NCBI GenBank assembly: GCA_003194525.1 | Contig: NBIV01000237.1 | Location: 62,001-126,000, forward strand | Origin: Gracilariopsis chorda | Taxonomy: Eukaryota > Rhodophyta > Florideophyceae > Gracilariales > Gracilariaceae | DNA length: 64,000 nucleotides | Direction of reading: 5' to 3' | Part shown: piece by piece, positions 33,803-44,716 of the stretch | Numbering within the stretch: position 1 is the stretch's first letter | How the letters are laid out: each line of letters opens with the position of its first letter | Position numbers and translations under genes: made by a program | Notes under the pieces: model-generated | Seen by the model: the letters and a program-made list of their open reading frames with translations, nothing else | Databases searched by the model: none | Told to the model about the DNA's origin: nothing

Positions 33803-33873
33803 ATTAGTGTGGACCACACTAATATTGGTGTCTACAGTATTATCGAACCCACATTAATCACAGTGAGCACCTG
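33803..33873 (-). repeat. Pogo right terminal repeat
   Basis: This end mirrors the left one: terminus CAGGTGCTCACTGTGATTAA read on the - strand, then a palindrome at 33803-33823 with the same ATTAGTGTGG arms. The remaining 33479-33802 between transposase and this end holds no other recognisable frame. Confidence 0.8.
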
Positions 33874-34291
33874 TAGCTTTCCGATGGTCATTTCTATTTT
33901 ACGTGGTTGCTTTTCCATCTGGTCATCTACCCGCTACGGTTACAAGAGGTTTTCTACGATTCTTACGTGGCCAGTACGTGAAAACACAACGTACTAGACA
34001 CTTTCACATATTCAACTCCTTGGTGACCTGATGGGAATGAACAAAGTCCTGATTGGTGACCATTTCTGCTCGAAACCATTCTGGTAGCTTCACCTCTGCT
34101 GGGTGTGAAACCTCTTTGGTTCACGGACACTGCTGCAAAGAGATTGCAGTGAGTGGCTTGCAACACCAACAGGGTCTAGCAGCGAGTGCAACGTTCGCTG
34201 TTAACCTCCAGCAATGTACCGGTTGGTTTCTAATAACATTTTCCGACGTATACCGTCCTGGGTGGCCCCAAAGCCATGAGGTTACTGACAC

Positions 34292-34571
34292 GGTGAATCA
34301 AAAAATCCAAAACGGAGATTACCACTCTAAATGTTGCCAAAAACGCCGATTTACCTTTTGTTCTGTATCTCCGAAACAAAGCCGTTTCAAAGGCTGGGAA
34401 TGCGAGATTTGCACGAATGGCATGCTCAAAAGACTCAGATTTTTCGAACATGCCAGTGCCAGTGCACTACACACAGTACTGTAAACTCAATCGGCTACTC
34501 AACCAGTGTGCACTGCATAGCCTGGCGCAGACCTTGGCACTTCAAAAAATTCGGATTTTTTGATCTCCACC
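34292..34571. mobile_element. Possible MITE with ~17-bp terminal inverted repeats
   Basis: The left end reads GGTGAATCAAAAAATCC (34292-34308). The complement of the right end (34553-34571) reads GGTGGAGATCAAAAAATCC. The 280 bp between have no coding frame of note. No matching flanking duplication was found, so this could be a chance inverted repeat or a decayed element. Confidence 0.35.
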
Positions 34572-34674
34572 ATTTGGTTGGACGTGCGTGAGTGCGTGCG
34601 TGCGTGGCACGGCCCAACGCAGAGATTCTAACTTAGCCATCCCATTCACCACACGGCGCATCTGACCTGTCAGG

Positions 34675-34756
34675 TATAAATACCCCTGCCGGTTCACCAA
34701 GACAGCAGTGAATACTATAAATACACCTGCCCGTCCACCAAAACAGCAGTGAATAC
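34675..34756 (+). repeat. Tandem 41-bp repeat, each unit with a TATA box
   Basis: Two adjacent units of exactly 41 bp (34675-34715 and 34716-34756) begin TATAAATAC and end CAGCAGTGAATAC, differing at only a few positions. GACCTGTC occurs just before the first and just after the second. It looks like a duplicated core promoter reading toward higher coordinates. Confidence 0.6.
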
Positions 34757-35279
34757 TGACCTGTCTTAACAGACGTAGGGACGGACGTGCTTAGCTGTGA
34801 TCCCTCAAGGGTGCCAGTACGCTTGCAGTCCCGAACGGTAGATGGAATTGAAGGGCCGAAATGTAAGAGGGGCTTTCCGGACGATGTGCCATACCCCTCT
34901 GTATTTGCTTTTCTTCCTCAAACCTTATGGTCTCAGCAATCATACCACAAAAGTAAAGCAATCCTGGTCATCCCTTTTAGGTTGGACGACGATCTTGTCC
35001 GCTCAAAACTATGAGGCTCGTCGCTCCCTTTGGTCTTTAGGCCCGTTGTTTTTCCATTTAATAAACCTTCCAGTAACGCAAACTTGTCTGGAATGGCAGG
35101 TACAACCCATGATGGCAACATTGGAGCTCAATAGACATCAGGCCATAATGTCTTCCCCCTGGTCATAGTTCCACTTCGGTCGGCGAGTGTCCGAGTTACA
35201 AATTTGATAGATATAAGTCCCTTGTTAGTATTCTGTTACACCCTTGTGGTACTGCTCCGAAAAGTTCCCCCTTCCCTCC

Positions 35280-37013
35280 TTAGCGTCCATGCATGGCATG
35301 GAGGGATCCAGTTGCTGAGGTTTCATTTCGCTTGCGCAAATACCTTATGAGAAAGTTATTGGGTATGTGGTGGGGCGGTTCCATGGTTTCATGGGATGCC
35401 ATCCACCCATACCATCGTGCACGGTACCGAATTCCCAATATGGTGAACTCGTGAAGGACGATGGAGTGAATGACCCCTTCGGTTTCTGTTGGAACATTTT
35501 CAAGAGGTTGTGTTTGGTTCACTTGTGACGGTGTGGCATTTCCAATCTTTGAAGCAGCGGGAGCGACTTTAGGGTCGGCAGTTACCGTTTTTGGTTCAAC
35601 TGGCTTAGTGCTCCCACCGGGTGACGGACTAGAGGCCGAGTCCCTGGGAGCTTGTTGTTCCGATTGGGTTGATGGAGCCGGAGCAAGGGTGCTCTGGGCT
35701 CCTTCGAAAACTTTGGTTGGTACGTTGGCCTGAGGAGCTTTCGTAACCCTATCAAACGAAACGGTGTTTTCTAAAGCGCCTTTGAGGATGGTTACCATGT
35801 CATCTGCTTGGAAAACCTCGTAAGGACTAGTAGAATTCGGCAGTAGCTTGGAGTTTATATCCTCTGCTACCAACGGGTCAACGTTCTCGTCCCTCGGGAC
35901 TGGCCAAGCACCAATTGGTGAGACATCAACGAAAAAGTAGTCCCCGACTTTTACTTTGGTAAGCCTTTGCACCTTCTGGTTGAAGTGCTTCTTGTACCGC
36001 TCCTGGGCTGCGGCCATCTTTGATGATGCTACGGCAAGGGTTTCTCTTAACCTTCGTAGGATATCCCTCCTCACCTGAGTGGCAGATTGTGTCCCAGAGG
36101 CACGGCTGTTCACCGAACCAGCTTGGACAATAAAACCCGGAGGGTGTAGTGACAAAACCAAATGAAAGGAAGTGGTTACCGTTGAGCGATATACCTGTAG
36201 GTTGTAAGCGTATGTCAAGGGCTGTACGAACTCAGCACAACCCAATTGGTGTTCAGCTACGTAATGACGCAATCGTTCCACAAGGGGTTCGTCAAACTTT
36301 TCTACTTGGCCATTGGTCTAGAGGTGGTACGCAGTCATGAAATAATGCTTCCAACCTAACATGGTACAGATTGATTCGAAGAACTTCGAAGCAAGTTTAG
36401 AACCATCATCGGTAAGGAGGTAGAGTGGAGGAACGTACAGATATACCCAATGGTTTTGAAATGCTTCCGCTAGAACCAGTGAGGTTGTGCACTTGAGGAG
36501 AACTGCTCTCGTGGGCTTCGTAAACCGATCCGTGATTACCATGACGTACTTATACTCTTTTGTGGTTTCCGGACGTGTTCCCAATAGGTCAATGGCAATG
36601 AACTCCAAGAGGGCGGCCGGTGGGAATGGCTTCATGAACGTACGATATTTTCGAATACCACCACGGGTCTTGAGGCACGAGGTGCATCTAGCCACATAGG
36701 TATAGACCTCGTGAGCCAGCAGGGGCCAGCAGAAGTCTCTCCTTAGAGTGTATTAAATTCGTGTACCTCCGGGGTGACCTTCCAACCGTGGCCAGTGAGC
36801 CAAGTGTAGAACAAGTTGGCGAAGCGACTCCGGAACGACCTTTTGGAGCACGCCATCAAATGTGGATCGCCTAACTAAATATCCTTCATGGTCCAAATCG
36901 AACTGCATATCCTTCCGCCCGAAAAGGTGTAGCAATGACTTGGAATACCTATCTGTTGCTCGCTCTTGCAAGAACTCCTTTTTGGTAATAGGGGAGTATT
37001 TCTCCTCCTTCAC
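35280..37013 (-). pseudogene. Gypsy-A integrase with chromodomain
   Basis: 36753-37013 carries the HHCC zinc region start (LHLAHWPRLEGHPGGT). 36318-36695 carries the core with EFIAIDLLGT (first Asp) and LLTDDGSK (second Asp). 35280-36281 holds the C-terminal domain and, at about 35321-35483, a chromodomain (IRYRARWYGWMASHETMEPP). The pieces are in different frames; the Glu region falls between 36282 and 36318. Confidence 0.83.
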
Positions 37014-37245
37014 TTCAAAAGCTCCACTCGGTGCATCATCTGCGACGATAACCTGACGGAAGTCTTCCTCTTCAATCCAAGAAGGTACCTACTTCTGTTT
37101 TATTTCCCTGTCCATCCCTAACCAATTACATAGTGAAGCACGGAATATCGTCCTCCACTGATTCCTTTCCCAACCCACTGGTATTCAAGCGTGACATGGC
37201 ATCGGCCATGTTATGCTTTATCCCTGGGCGGTATTGTACCTCATA

Positions 37246-38257
37246 CTAGAACTCTGAGAATCTCAACCTCCATCTGGCTAGCCGTCTGGAAGCGTGTGCA
37301 AGGCCCAATATCCCCCCCAAGGCATCGTGGTCTCTCCGCAGGGTAACCTTTGTTCCATGAAGGTAAGGACGGAGCAGCACCATGCGCCACACCACCTCTA
37401 GGCATTCCTTCACGGTGTAGTTATGCTCCGTTTCGGTTTGCATCCTAATCTAGTAACCGATTGGTGCCTTGCTCTCATCTGCTTGGTCCTGCATAAGACA
37501 GCATCCTACCTGAGCAGAAGACGCGTCCGTGTCAAGGGTGAAGTGATAGCCAGACTTGGGTAAAGCCAATATTGGAAGCGCGATCAGGGCAGGTTTCAGT
37601 TTCTGAAAAGTCTCGATCTCTTCCACCTCAAGGTATCCAAACTGATCTGGTTTTCCTTTTTGCAGTTCCCTATTAAGAGGAGCTGCATTCTCAGCAAACG
37701 CTTGGTAAACCGACGGTACACATTGCAACAAACAATGAAGGAGCAGATATCCGTTTGGGTCTGTGGGAGACTAGCTCCCTGAACCGCTCGTATATTCCTT
37801 TTCGCTACCTGTAGACGTCGTTGGCTGATCACGTGGCCCTGATACTCCAAATACTGGTCGAAAAACACACATTTGCCTAACTTGAGCATCCTCCTTGCAT
37901 TCTTCAGGAGCTGTACCCACGTTCGTACGTGCCCAAAGTGCTCTTCAACCGATCTAGAATAGATTACTACGTCATCTATATACACCAGCATGGTCTGCCA
38001 TCCTAACTTTGATAGGGTTATGTTCAGAGCTTTCTGAAACGTAGCGGGCGCGTTCTGTAAACCAAATAGAATTCGCAAGAAACGGAAGAGACCAGCATGG
38101 CAGGTGAATGTAGTCTTGTCTCTGTACTCCTCAGGTATCTCCACCTGTCAATAACTTCAATTGGCGTCCAGTGTGGTAAAGAATTTCGCATCCCCGAGGG
38201 AATCGATACATTCGTCCATTCAGGGTATCTTATACGAATCCCTGACCGTAACGCCAT
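37246..38257 (-). pseudogene. Gypsy-A reverse transcriptase and RNase H
   Basis: 37596-38144 has FGLQNAPATFQKAL and the catalytic MLVYIDDVVIYSRS. 38024-38257 overlaps it in another frame with the DTYPIPR-equivalent region. 37450-37731 and 37246-37443 give RNase H (FTLDTDASSAQVGC; KVTLRRDHDALGGILG, where the TDH motif is changed). Upstream to 39230 the pol frame is too decayed to follow. Confidence 0.78.
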
Positions 38258-39232
38258 TTAGTTTTCGATAGTCCATACAGAACCTCATTCTCGTGTCTCC
38301 TCTCTTCTGAACCAATACCACTGAGCTGGCCCACTCTGCATATGCGCGCTCGATAACCCCTTCCTTCAACGTCCTTTCTACCTCTTGTATTTCAACCTGT
38401 CAGGCTTTCAGAACTGCCCGGTATGGTTGTTGGCGTATTTGGTTGGCTCAAAAACCAAGTCGGTACAGTGTTGCGTGGCCTTGATCACCCCTAGGTGGCC
38501 TGAGCACATGGCACTGAACGGATCCAATAGGTCGAGGATGCCGTCCTTACAAATTTTCCCTTCGGAACCTATGATTACTTCCTCTTTCCAATTTTCATTT
38601 CCGTCCTGTTTCTTGCGTCGGCATTTCGGGCATGATTAAGGTCTTGTTTTCCGCAATTGGTTTCCCCCCTCTGCTTAGGGTGGAGTTCCCCGGACGACTT
38701 TAATGATGTCACGGAAAATATGCTACCCAGAGCAGGAGCTGCAACTCAAACAACTGTGTTTTTGGGTACTTTGACCGTATGGTTGCTGAAGTTGCTTTAC
38801 TATACCTGAAAGGTTTGATTCGGTACATTTTACATGATTCCGTTTGCCATCATCGACATGTAGCGTTGCGATACCCAATGGTTGCTTTCTAGTGTTAGCA
38901 AACCCGATCGTTCGCATACCACTTTGGCTACCACTTGGTGCATGGGCTGAAGTCGAGTGGACTTCGCCAATCACACCTTATTGGATACTGTCGCCGACGT
39001 GGTTTCCTTTCTCGGACAGGATGCGGTTCTCGATTTGTGTCGACCTAAAATGGCGACTCTTGCACCCTTATGGAACAAAATTGTTCTGGTACGAGGCAGA
39101 ATGTCCTGGAAATAGTTGTTTATGAACGTATTTCCGAAGATAAGCTCCGTTCCCAATTGGTTGATCAAGATAACCGTACCCGAACCTTAAGATTTCCCAC
39201 CGCTACCATTAGATCTGTACTTCCACAGACCA

Positions 39233-39439
39233 CTAGTGTTCGCTTATTTGCATCCACCAAGAAGTTTTGTGATAGTACTCGGTCGTACCCGTTCCAATAC
39301 ATTTGGGGTTTAGGAATTTTGCATTAACCCGGTTCGGTCCAGCTCCCGTATCCAAGATGGCAGTACACGGAACCAAATGGTTAGCAGAAAACCCAACAGT
39401 AATGTTTACCTTGTAGTTATCATGCTTCAGAAAACACAT
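39233..39439 (-). pseudogene. Gypsy-A protease core
   Basis: A 68-codon frame with HDNYKVNITVGF and CTAILDTGAGPNRVNA. The catalytic DTGAGPN is identical to that of Gypsy-B and Gypsy-C, so all three belong to one related group. Flanking protease sequence is broken. Confidence 0.75.
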
Positions 39440-40216
39440 AGGTACGGATTGGTTTCAACTGCTTCCTCTTCAGTGATCACAGGGCAAACATCGATACAAA
39501 AACCAGCTGGTGCCATTTGGCCTTCCGAATGGGACCAGTTGGGATTGGCCTGAGACCCAGCCTTTAGGCGTTTTCCGCCTGTGGTGGTACGGTGGTGGCT
39601 TCCTCTGCCATCTCCGCACAGGTGACCAGATTAACCTGTTGATTTCCAGGAGGTTCCCTGCCCTGAACCCGTCGGTTTCCGCCCGCTTGGCCAAATACCA
39701 CCTGATGGTTTTTGTAGCACCGTTGGTACTATATATGCTCCTAAGGATGGGCTGTTACGGAAGATTTCTAACGAAGTACTTGTATTTTCTAACTGGTGCC
39801 ACGTAGCAGACCACTCCAGAGGATTTGTTCTAGCGAAATCTAATTCAATTAGGTAGAATAACCTAATATAGGTGTTTATTTGATACAGTACATAGTTTCC
39901 GTCGAGGTCAGCTCGCGGCATTTTATATAGGGCGCCGCTGGAGCTCCACCTCCTGGTAAGTAAACCAAACACCCTCGGGGCCTGCTCGAGTTCGTCTGGT
40001 TCAACCTCGTGATACTCACTTTCAGGTACACTATTACGTCATCCTCTGGGTGTGGTTTCGAAGCCATCGATACCCAGCCCGTCCCATAGCAGCGCCTGTA
40101 GGATTATTGTCCGCCCATTGAACTCGCTCTCCGCTTGATGCTTACGGATCTCCTTTCAGGATTCCCCAGTCGCTGCTCCTAAATTAGGGAGACCACCATC
40201 TATTGGAACCTATCTG

Positions 40217-42231
40217 TTAGGCCGAATCTAAAGGTCCTATTTTACGGACGTTGTGCTCACCACTGGCTGGACCACAGTTTTTCTGACGCCCCTGTAGGAG
40301 CACTGCTCTAACCTGAAGGGTGACACTAGGACATGTGGTAGCCAAGTGGTGAGGAGACAGGCAAAACCAACAAAGAAGATTCCCAGTTGTTGGGTCCTTC
40401 AAAGCCATCCAGGTTCCGCGCATTGGCGTCCTGTCCATGGGTTGGACAGGCGCCGTTTTTTACGAAGACCACTGAATCTGGGGTGGGTTCCTACCACTTG
40501 GTTGTATCGGAAGTACCTGTTGATCAGGGACGGACAACTGCGTGGCTGGCGTCGACACCTTGGAGGATGATGTTACCATTGGAGACGCCCAAGCAGATGA
40601 AGGAGAGACTGACGCAATTGCGGTCCCGGTGTGTAACCAAGTGGACCACGGATCCAACTGGTGTGATATCGTGCGCCGTGTCTTCTGAAGGTGACAAATA
40701 ATCCACCTCCAGGATCCTCCGTTTCGGTTTATACTTGCCAGGCTTGACAAACATACTGGACTGTCTTCGACCGGCTCGGTGAGTGTCTCCAAGGGCTTGC
40801 GTATATCGCTCGAGCACGTTATAATCCACCTTTCAGTTTGTCGCGAGGTAATTCCTCACCTGCGACCTAATGGCTTTGTCGATTTTATCGTCTAAAAACC
40901 ACTTCAACCGCGTGGTGCTGAGTACATTAGTACACCGGAAGGCCATCGCGACCAATGACTTCGCAACATCCAATTCGGATTGTCCTGACCTCTGATGGTA
41001 ACCTAGAAGCTCACCGTAGGCTTCCTGAATAACCAAACAGGTCGTGTAGGTTTCCAAAAGGTAGTTTACGACCTGCAGATAAGCCCAAAGCATCTCCGTT
41101 GGGTGTTCATCAACCGACATGGTATTTCCTTGCATCCTACTATGGAGCAGGGATGCCGCCCACCTCTCCCAGTAAAACTGAAATAACCACATGTCTGCAC
41201 CTTCTGAGAACATTCTGGTCACAAGCAATCTTGAACCTTTGAAGGAAATCAATGATCGCAATGGGATCATCACCTGTGAAAGTATTATCACCCATTTGGA
41301 AACCAAGCCGTTTGTATTGCTTGGTAATCTTCTGAGCCACCTGTGAGGTATACTCAGAATCCCTGTTCCGTAACCTGTAGGTCCTGCAGTCCACGGCCTT
41401 AGTGAAAAAGTCGTTCAACGGCCGAGCAAACTCCAGGTCCGAATCCGTATCGGACTCATTTTCATCCGATGAGTCATACCATTTGGCCTTTACTTTACGG
41501 TTTTTCTTCACCTTGCGACGGTTTTTTCCTTCCTCGTTTTCCTAGCTTCACGGTGCTCGTCATCTTCCGACGGCTCTGTACTGGTACTGGAGTCCGAGGG
41601 GTCAGGGTATGACCTGCGGCCCTTTCTCGTTCTCCTATTGGTCTGCTTATTTCCTTTTGGTCTTCTTGGCCGCTCATCCTCCGAGCTCGACGAACCCCCA
41701 CCATCAGGGTCCTCGCCTTTTGGTCCCGGCTTGGCTCTATCAGTTGGTTCCAGAAGGTATATATACCCCGGGCCTTCGTCTACCTGAAGGTCTGCCCGTC
41801 TCCGAAATGTGTTCGGAAGCTTTCCACCAGTTTGTTTAATAGGAAGGGATAGCTGGATGGCCTGTGCGACTGACAAAGCCTGTGGGCTACCCTGAGCGGT
41901 CGGTGCCATTTCCGGGACGGGATGCAGGCTCTGCAGGGCCACAATTTGGTGTTCCTGCAGAGAATCCTGTACCATTTGGTCAACATATTTTCGAGAAGCT
42001 CTGCTCCAGGAATTGAAAAACCAATGTGGGTATTTGGTCGGCTGGCTGGTGTGCAGCATGGCCAACCACCAGCTTGGTAATTGTATCCAAATCCAACTTG
42101 GGTAGCACCATCTTAGGTTTCTCCATTTCCTTTTCTTCTACCAGATGGTCAGATGTGGCACTGGTCCTCGGCCCCACTGGGGACGCCGTCTCTACCACAT
42201 TAGCTACCGTGGGAGCGGCATCCTCTGTCAT
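40217..42231 (-). pseudogene. Gypsy-A gag
   Basis: Successive frames 41980-42231, 41508-42065, 41140-41511, 40833-41306, 40460-40829 and 40217-40438 make up gag. Markers are FTGDDPIAIIDFLQRFKIAC (Gag core) and, at about 40370, CWFCLSPHHLATTC, an exact CX2CX4HX4C zinc knuckle. An acidic and a basic Ser-rich stretch precede the core, as in Gypsy-B and Gypsy-C. Many shifts. Confidence 0.75.
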
Positions 42232-42500
42232 CTGATCCCCTTGGTCGGCATAGACCTGTACGGTAGCTCCTCTCTACAGTTCCCCTGGGTTGTCCAATCT
42301 TGGTTCAACGAATCCCTGGGACGTGCCCGCGCCCGTTCCTCGACTCGATGAACCTCTGGACTTTGTGTTCGGTTGCGACATATCCAATTGGTAAACTGAT
42401 GGTTCACTAAATCGCTTTCTAGTGATAACTAAACCAAACGGTGTCCAAAATAAACTTCCTTCCTGAGTTATTCTTTCCAAAAACAATAGGTGTAGTTCCA

Positions 42501-42519
42501 ATTCTAGGTCGGGAGACCA
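42501..42519 (-). promoter_or_regulatory. Gypsy-A primer-binding site
   Basis: On the - strand TGGTCTCCCGACCTAGAAT lies at the inner edge of the 5' LTR. The same 19 nt occur at the matching place in Gypsy-C (57861-57879). It would pair with a tRNA 3' end ...AGGTCGGGAGACCA. This is not the initiator-Met sequence used by many gypsy elements. Confidence 0.8.
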
Positions 42520-43075
42520 AAATGTAATACAAACAATCGAGTGTCAAGTACCAGCGGGGTAGTCCGTATGGAGACTCTTTGGCGGGAGCGCGGCGAGGGC
42601 TCGACCTGAAGGGTGGAAGTTGGGTAACCGAATGAGTGTGGCAGCAAGAAACCCCTAGGGGCGCAAGATAACCAGGCGGACTTACCGTAACCAATTGTTA
42701 GTGTTGGTAGTGCGGCGCACACGGGTTAGTAAAGTCTGAATAGTCTTAGCGAAACCAAGAGGTTGACTGTAGAACCCAGTTGGTATCATACTTAGTGAAG
42801 AGGTGCTTGCCTTTACCATTCTTGGTGAGGGAGCGCTGCACCCACCTTAAGGGTGGGCGAGGCTCAACCTCTGGTGCATTCGGCTACGTGGCATACGTTG
42901 GGGCCGGCCCTAGTGCCATGGACCAACACCACAATAGCAGGGTCTCACTACCTATCTAAAATAATTAAATAAATTAGTAAACTAATTAGTTAGCCACTCT
43001 AACCCACGTGGTACACTCAGAAATTGGTCCAGCGCGCATTGCACTGCCCCTGTGATCAGATCTCACTCTATCATA
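42520..43075 (-). repeat. Gypsy-A 5' LTR
   Basis: Similar throughout to the 3' LTR at 20772-21325. Element-strand start TATGATAGAGTGAG (3' copy TGTCATACAGTGAG), end TATTACA plus three T before the primer site. Contains the stem CCCACC/GGTGGG at 42841-42857. Flanked outside by GAGA (43076-43079). Confidence 0.85.
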
Positions 43076-43079
43076 GAGA

Positions 43080-43475
43080 GCGCCACAGCTGACCTTGGCA
43101 ATGTTAGTCCATCGCACGCATGGGTGGAGAGTGTTCGCGCACTGGCTCAGCTTTCACATTCTCTTGAGTTTTGGTGTTCTCCACTGCTTGGATCCGGGTG
43201 TTTGGGGCAGCGGACAGGGCTTGCTCGAATAGATCTACTGCGGCAAAAGCATCGTCTAGGTTTGACTCCTAGCGAGTAGTTTTAGCTTTTTTTTTCAAGA
43301 GATGATTACTTTCATGTTCTGCACTAGTTTCTTGTATTTTCTTAATGAATTCAACGAATTGGCGTTGCTGTGGGTTAGCATACCTTACGTTGCTCGTAAA
43401 CCTTCCATTAGGTGGAGGCATGATGTAATAACTAGCAATAGTTCTATGGTTCTGACCTATTACTCCTAGTAACAT
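43080..43475 (-). pseudogene. Copia gag N-terminal part
   Basis: From ATG 43475 (or 43421, MPPPNGRFTSN) the frame runs to a TAG at 43269-43271, then continues in frame (LDDAFAAVDLFEQALSAAP) and shifts once near 43110. It ends at the Gypsy-A edge with NIAKVSCGAL. The other half resumes at 20767 with SPITNNEPEA. This piece shows the copia element is older than Gypsy-A. Confidence 0.6.
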
Positions 43476-43548
43476 TGTTTACGAATTTAATAGCTCTATT
43501 ATACTTTAAGATTATGTTTTAAAGTAAAGTTTAAAAGCAAACGGAGAT

Positions 43549-43890
43549 TTATTTATTTAAATTTCTACTGTAAAGCACCTTATAGTGAACGTTGCCGTTA
43601 ATGTGGCAGTTTAGGTGATGGTGTGACTCGAGGTGACGGTCACAGGTTTTGCAGAAAGGATGATCACGCTTATTGTGTAATCGTGTCTTGTGACCGCATG
43701 ATTGGTTGTGGCCAAGAAATGGTTTTGTTGAAATGCACTGAATATCGCACATTTTGCAATATAGCTTTGCACGAGCAATGTTACGTGTACTTGTTTTCGG
43801 TAGACACTTGTCGTGGTACAGTTTGTCCTGTTTTATGCGAAGTTTCTGTATGGCGGGTGTTGATTTGATTGGCGGTTTGAAACGTGACAT
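43549..43890 (-). CDS. Small protein with two U1/JAZ-type C2H2 zinc fingers
   Basis: 113 codons from ATG 43890 (an in-frame GTG at 43950 follows a stop). Two fingers of the form CX2CX12HX5H: CKMCDIQCISTKPFLGH with its partner His five residues on, and FCKTCDRHLESHHHLNCH likewise. This spacing is typical of double-stranded-RNA or RNA-binding C2H2 fingers (U1-C/JAZ group). It lies on the copia strand, 74 bp upstream of the copia gag ATG. It is either an extra copia gene or a separate small gene. Confidence 0.55.
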   Translation of the reverse strand: MSRFKPPIKSTPAIQKLRIKQDKLYHDKCLPKTSTRNIARAKLYCKMCDIQCISTKPFLGHNQSCGHKTRLHNKRDHPFCKTCDRHLESHHHLNCHINGNVHYKVLYSRNLNK

Positions 43891-43975
43891 ACGGGGCACG
43901 AGGACTCCCTTGGATTCCAAATCGATGACAGTCGGATGGGGACGGGGCACAGTTTAAGGCTTGCTGTCGTCATCA

Positions 43976-44716
43976 CTGTCGGCCAGTTGCTCGAGCACGG
44001 TTGTACGGTTTGATACGTTTTGATTGGTTGATTGTTGATTGTCAGCCGGTGCTAACAGTTGGAGCGGTGGTTGAATATACAACAGTGAACTGCATTACTG
44101 GTGTGTTGGAGTGTTGGATTCTTCCAATGTAGTATTTGGAAAGGTTGTGACTACTTCAATGGTAGGCACTGGTTGGATACGAAGGAAAATAGAGTTAGAA
44201 TAGAGATTTGCCACTGTGGAAATTAGAAATGGAAAAATCGTGTAAATTAGAAATCAGGTATCATACTAGCTGAACACCCCCGTATTACAATAAACAGCAT
44301 TTTTGAAATTGAAGAGAGCTTATTTGAACATAATTTTAATCAACATAACAAGCTTTCGACTAGTTCCGAAATTTCGATACACTGGATTATTGAGAAGAGT
44401 GATACAGCGGTAGTTGCGGCTGTATTGAAAAAGCTATAGAACTCTTGCGTAGTAGAGAACAAAGGTGATGATAGAACCAGGATTGAGGAGCAGACAAGAG
44501 GCCAAGATTGGGCTCTTTTCCCTCTTCTTTTTTTTTGCTGGTGGAGAAAAACGTTAGTCGTCTTTCTCCACTTTACCTATCCTGAGATGGTCGCATCAAT
44601 ACCGCATTGTAAGCAACCATCCTACCATCCTTGGGGATGGTGGGAAGCTTGGACGCTTCATCACCATCCTCAAGGGTGATGAGATTGTCCGCTCTATCTC
44701 GACCTCTCTTATCATC
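43976..44716. other. No supported gene
   Basis: This AT-rich stretch should contain the copia 5' LTR if the element is complete, but I could not match it to sequence near 16.4 kb. 44596-44880 (-) is a chance frame partly inside the solo LTR that starts at 44717. A poly-T run lies at 44527-44536. Confidence 0.35.

Larger units (their letters stand above)
22352..33873 (-). mobile_element. Pogo/Tigger-like DNA transposon split by Gypsy-B
   Basis: The ends are inverted repeats starting CAGGTG: 22352 reads CAGGTGAACACTTTGATTAG and the complement from 33873 reads CAGGTGCTCACTGTGATTAA. Both are followed inward by palindromes with ATTAGTGTGG arms. TA flanks both ends (22350-22351, 33874-33875), the usual pogo/mariner duplication. 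Removing Gypsy-B leaves about 2.05 kb, a normal autonomous pogo length, containing one transposase gene on the - strand. It sits inside the 3' internal region of Gypsy-A. Confidence 0.85.
33874..35279. other. Gypsy-A 3' internal region, right-hand piece
   Basis: This is Gypsy-A sequence between the pogo element and the end of integrase. It carries the Gypsy-A stem word ACCA..TGGT (34075-34085). A possible 280-bp MITE (34292-34571) and a tandem 41-bp repeat (34675-34756) interrupt it. + strand frames at 34787-35168 are short and broken; they may be relics of an antisense frame, but I see no clear similarity to Gypsy-B there. Confidence 0.45.
20772..43075 (-). mobile_element. Gypsy-A: Ty3/gypsy chromodomain element, carries nested insertions
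   Basis: The LTRs are 20772-21325 (3') and 42520-43075 (5'), roughly 87% alike by eye. Between them, on the - strand, are primer-binding site, gag, protease, RT, RNase H, integrase with chromodomain, a long 3' internal region and a polypurine tract. The 3' internal region is interrupted by the pogo-like transposon at 22352-33873. GAGA flanks both ends, giving a 4-bp duplication. LTR divergence and many lesions show it is old. Its own sequence totals about 10.8 kb. Confidence 0.85.
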
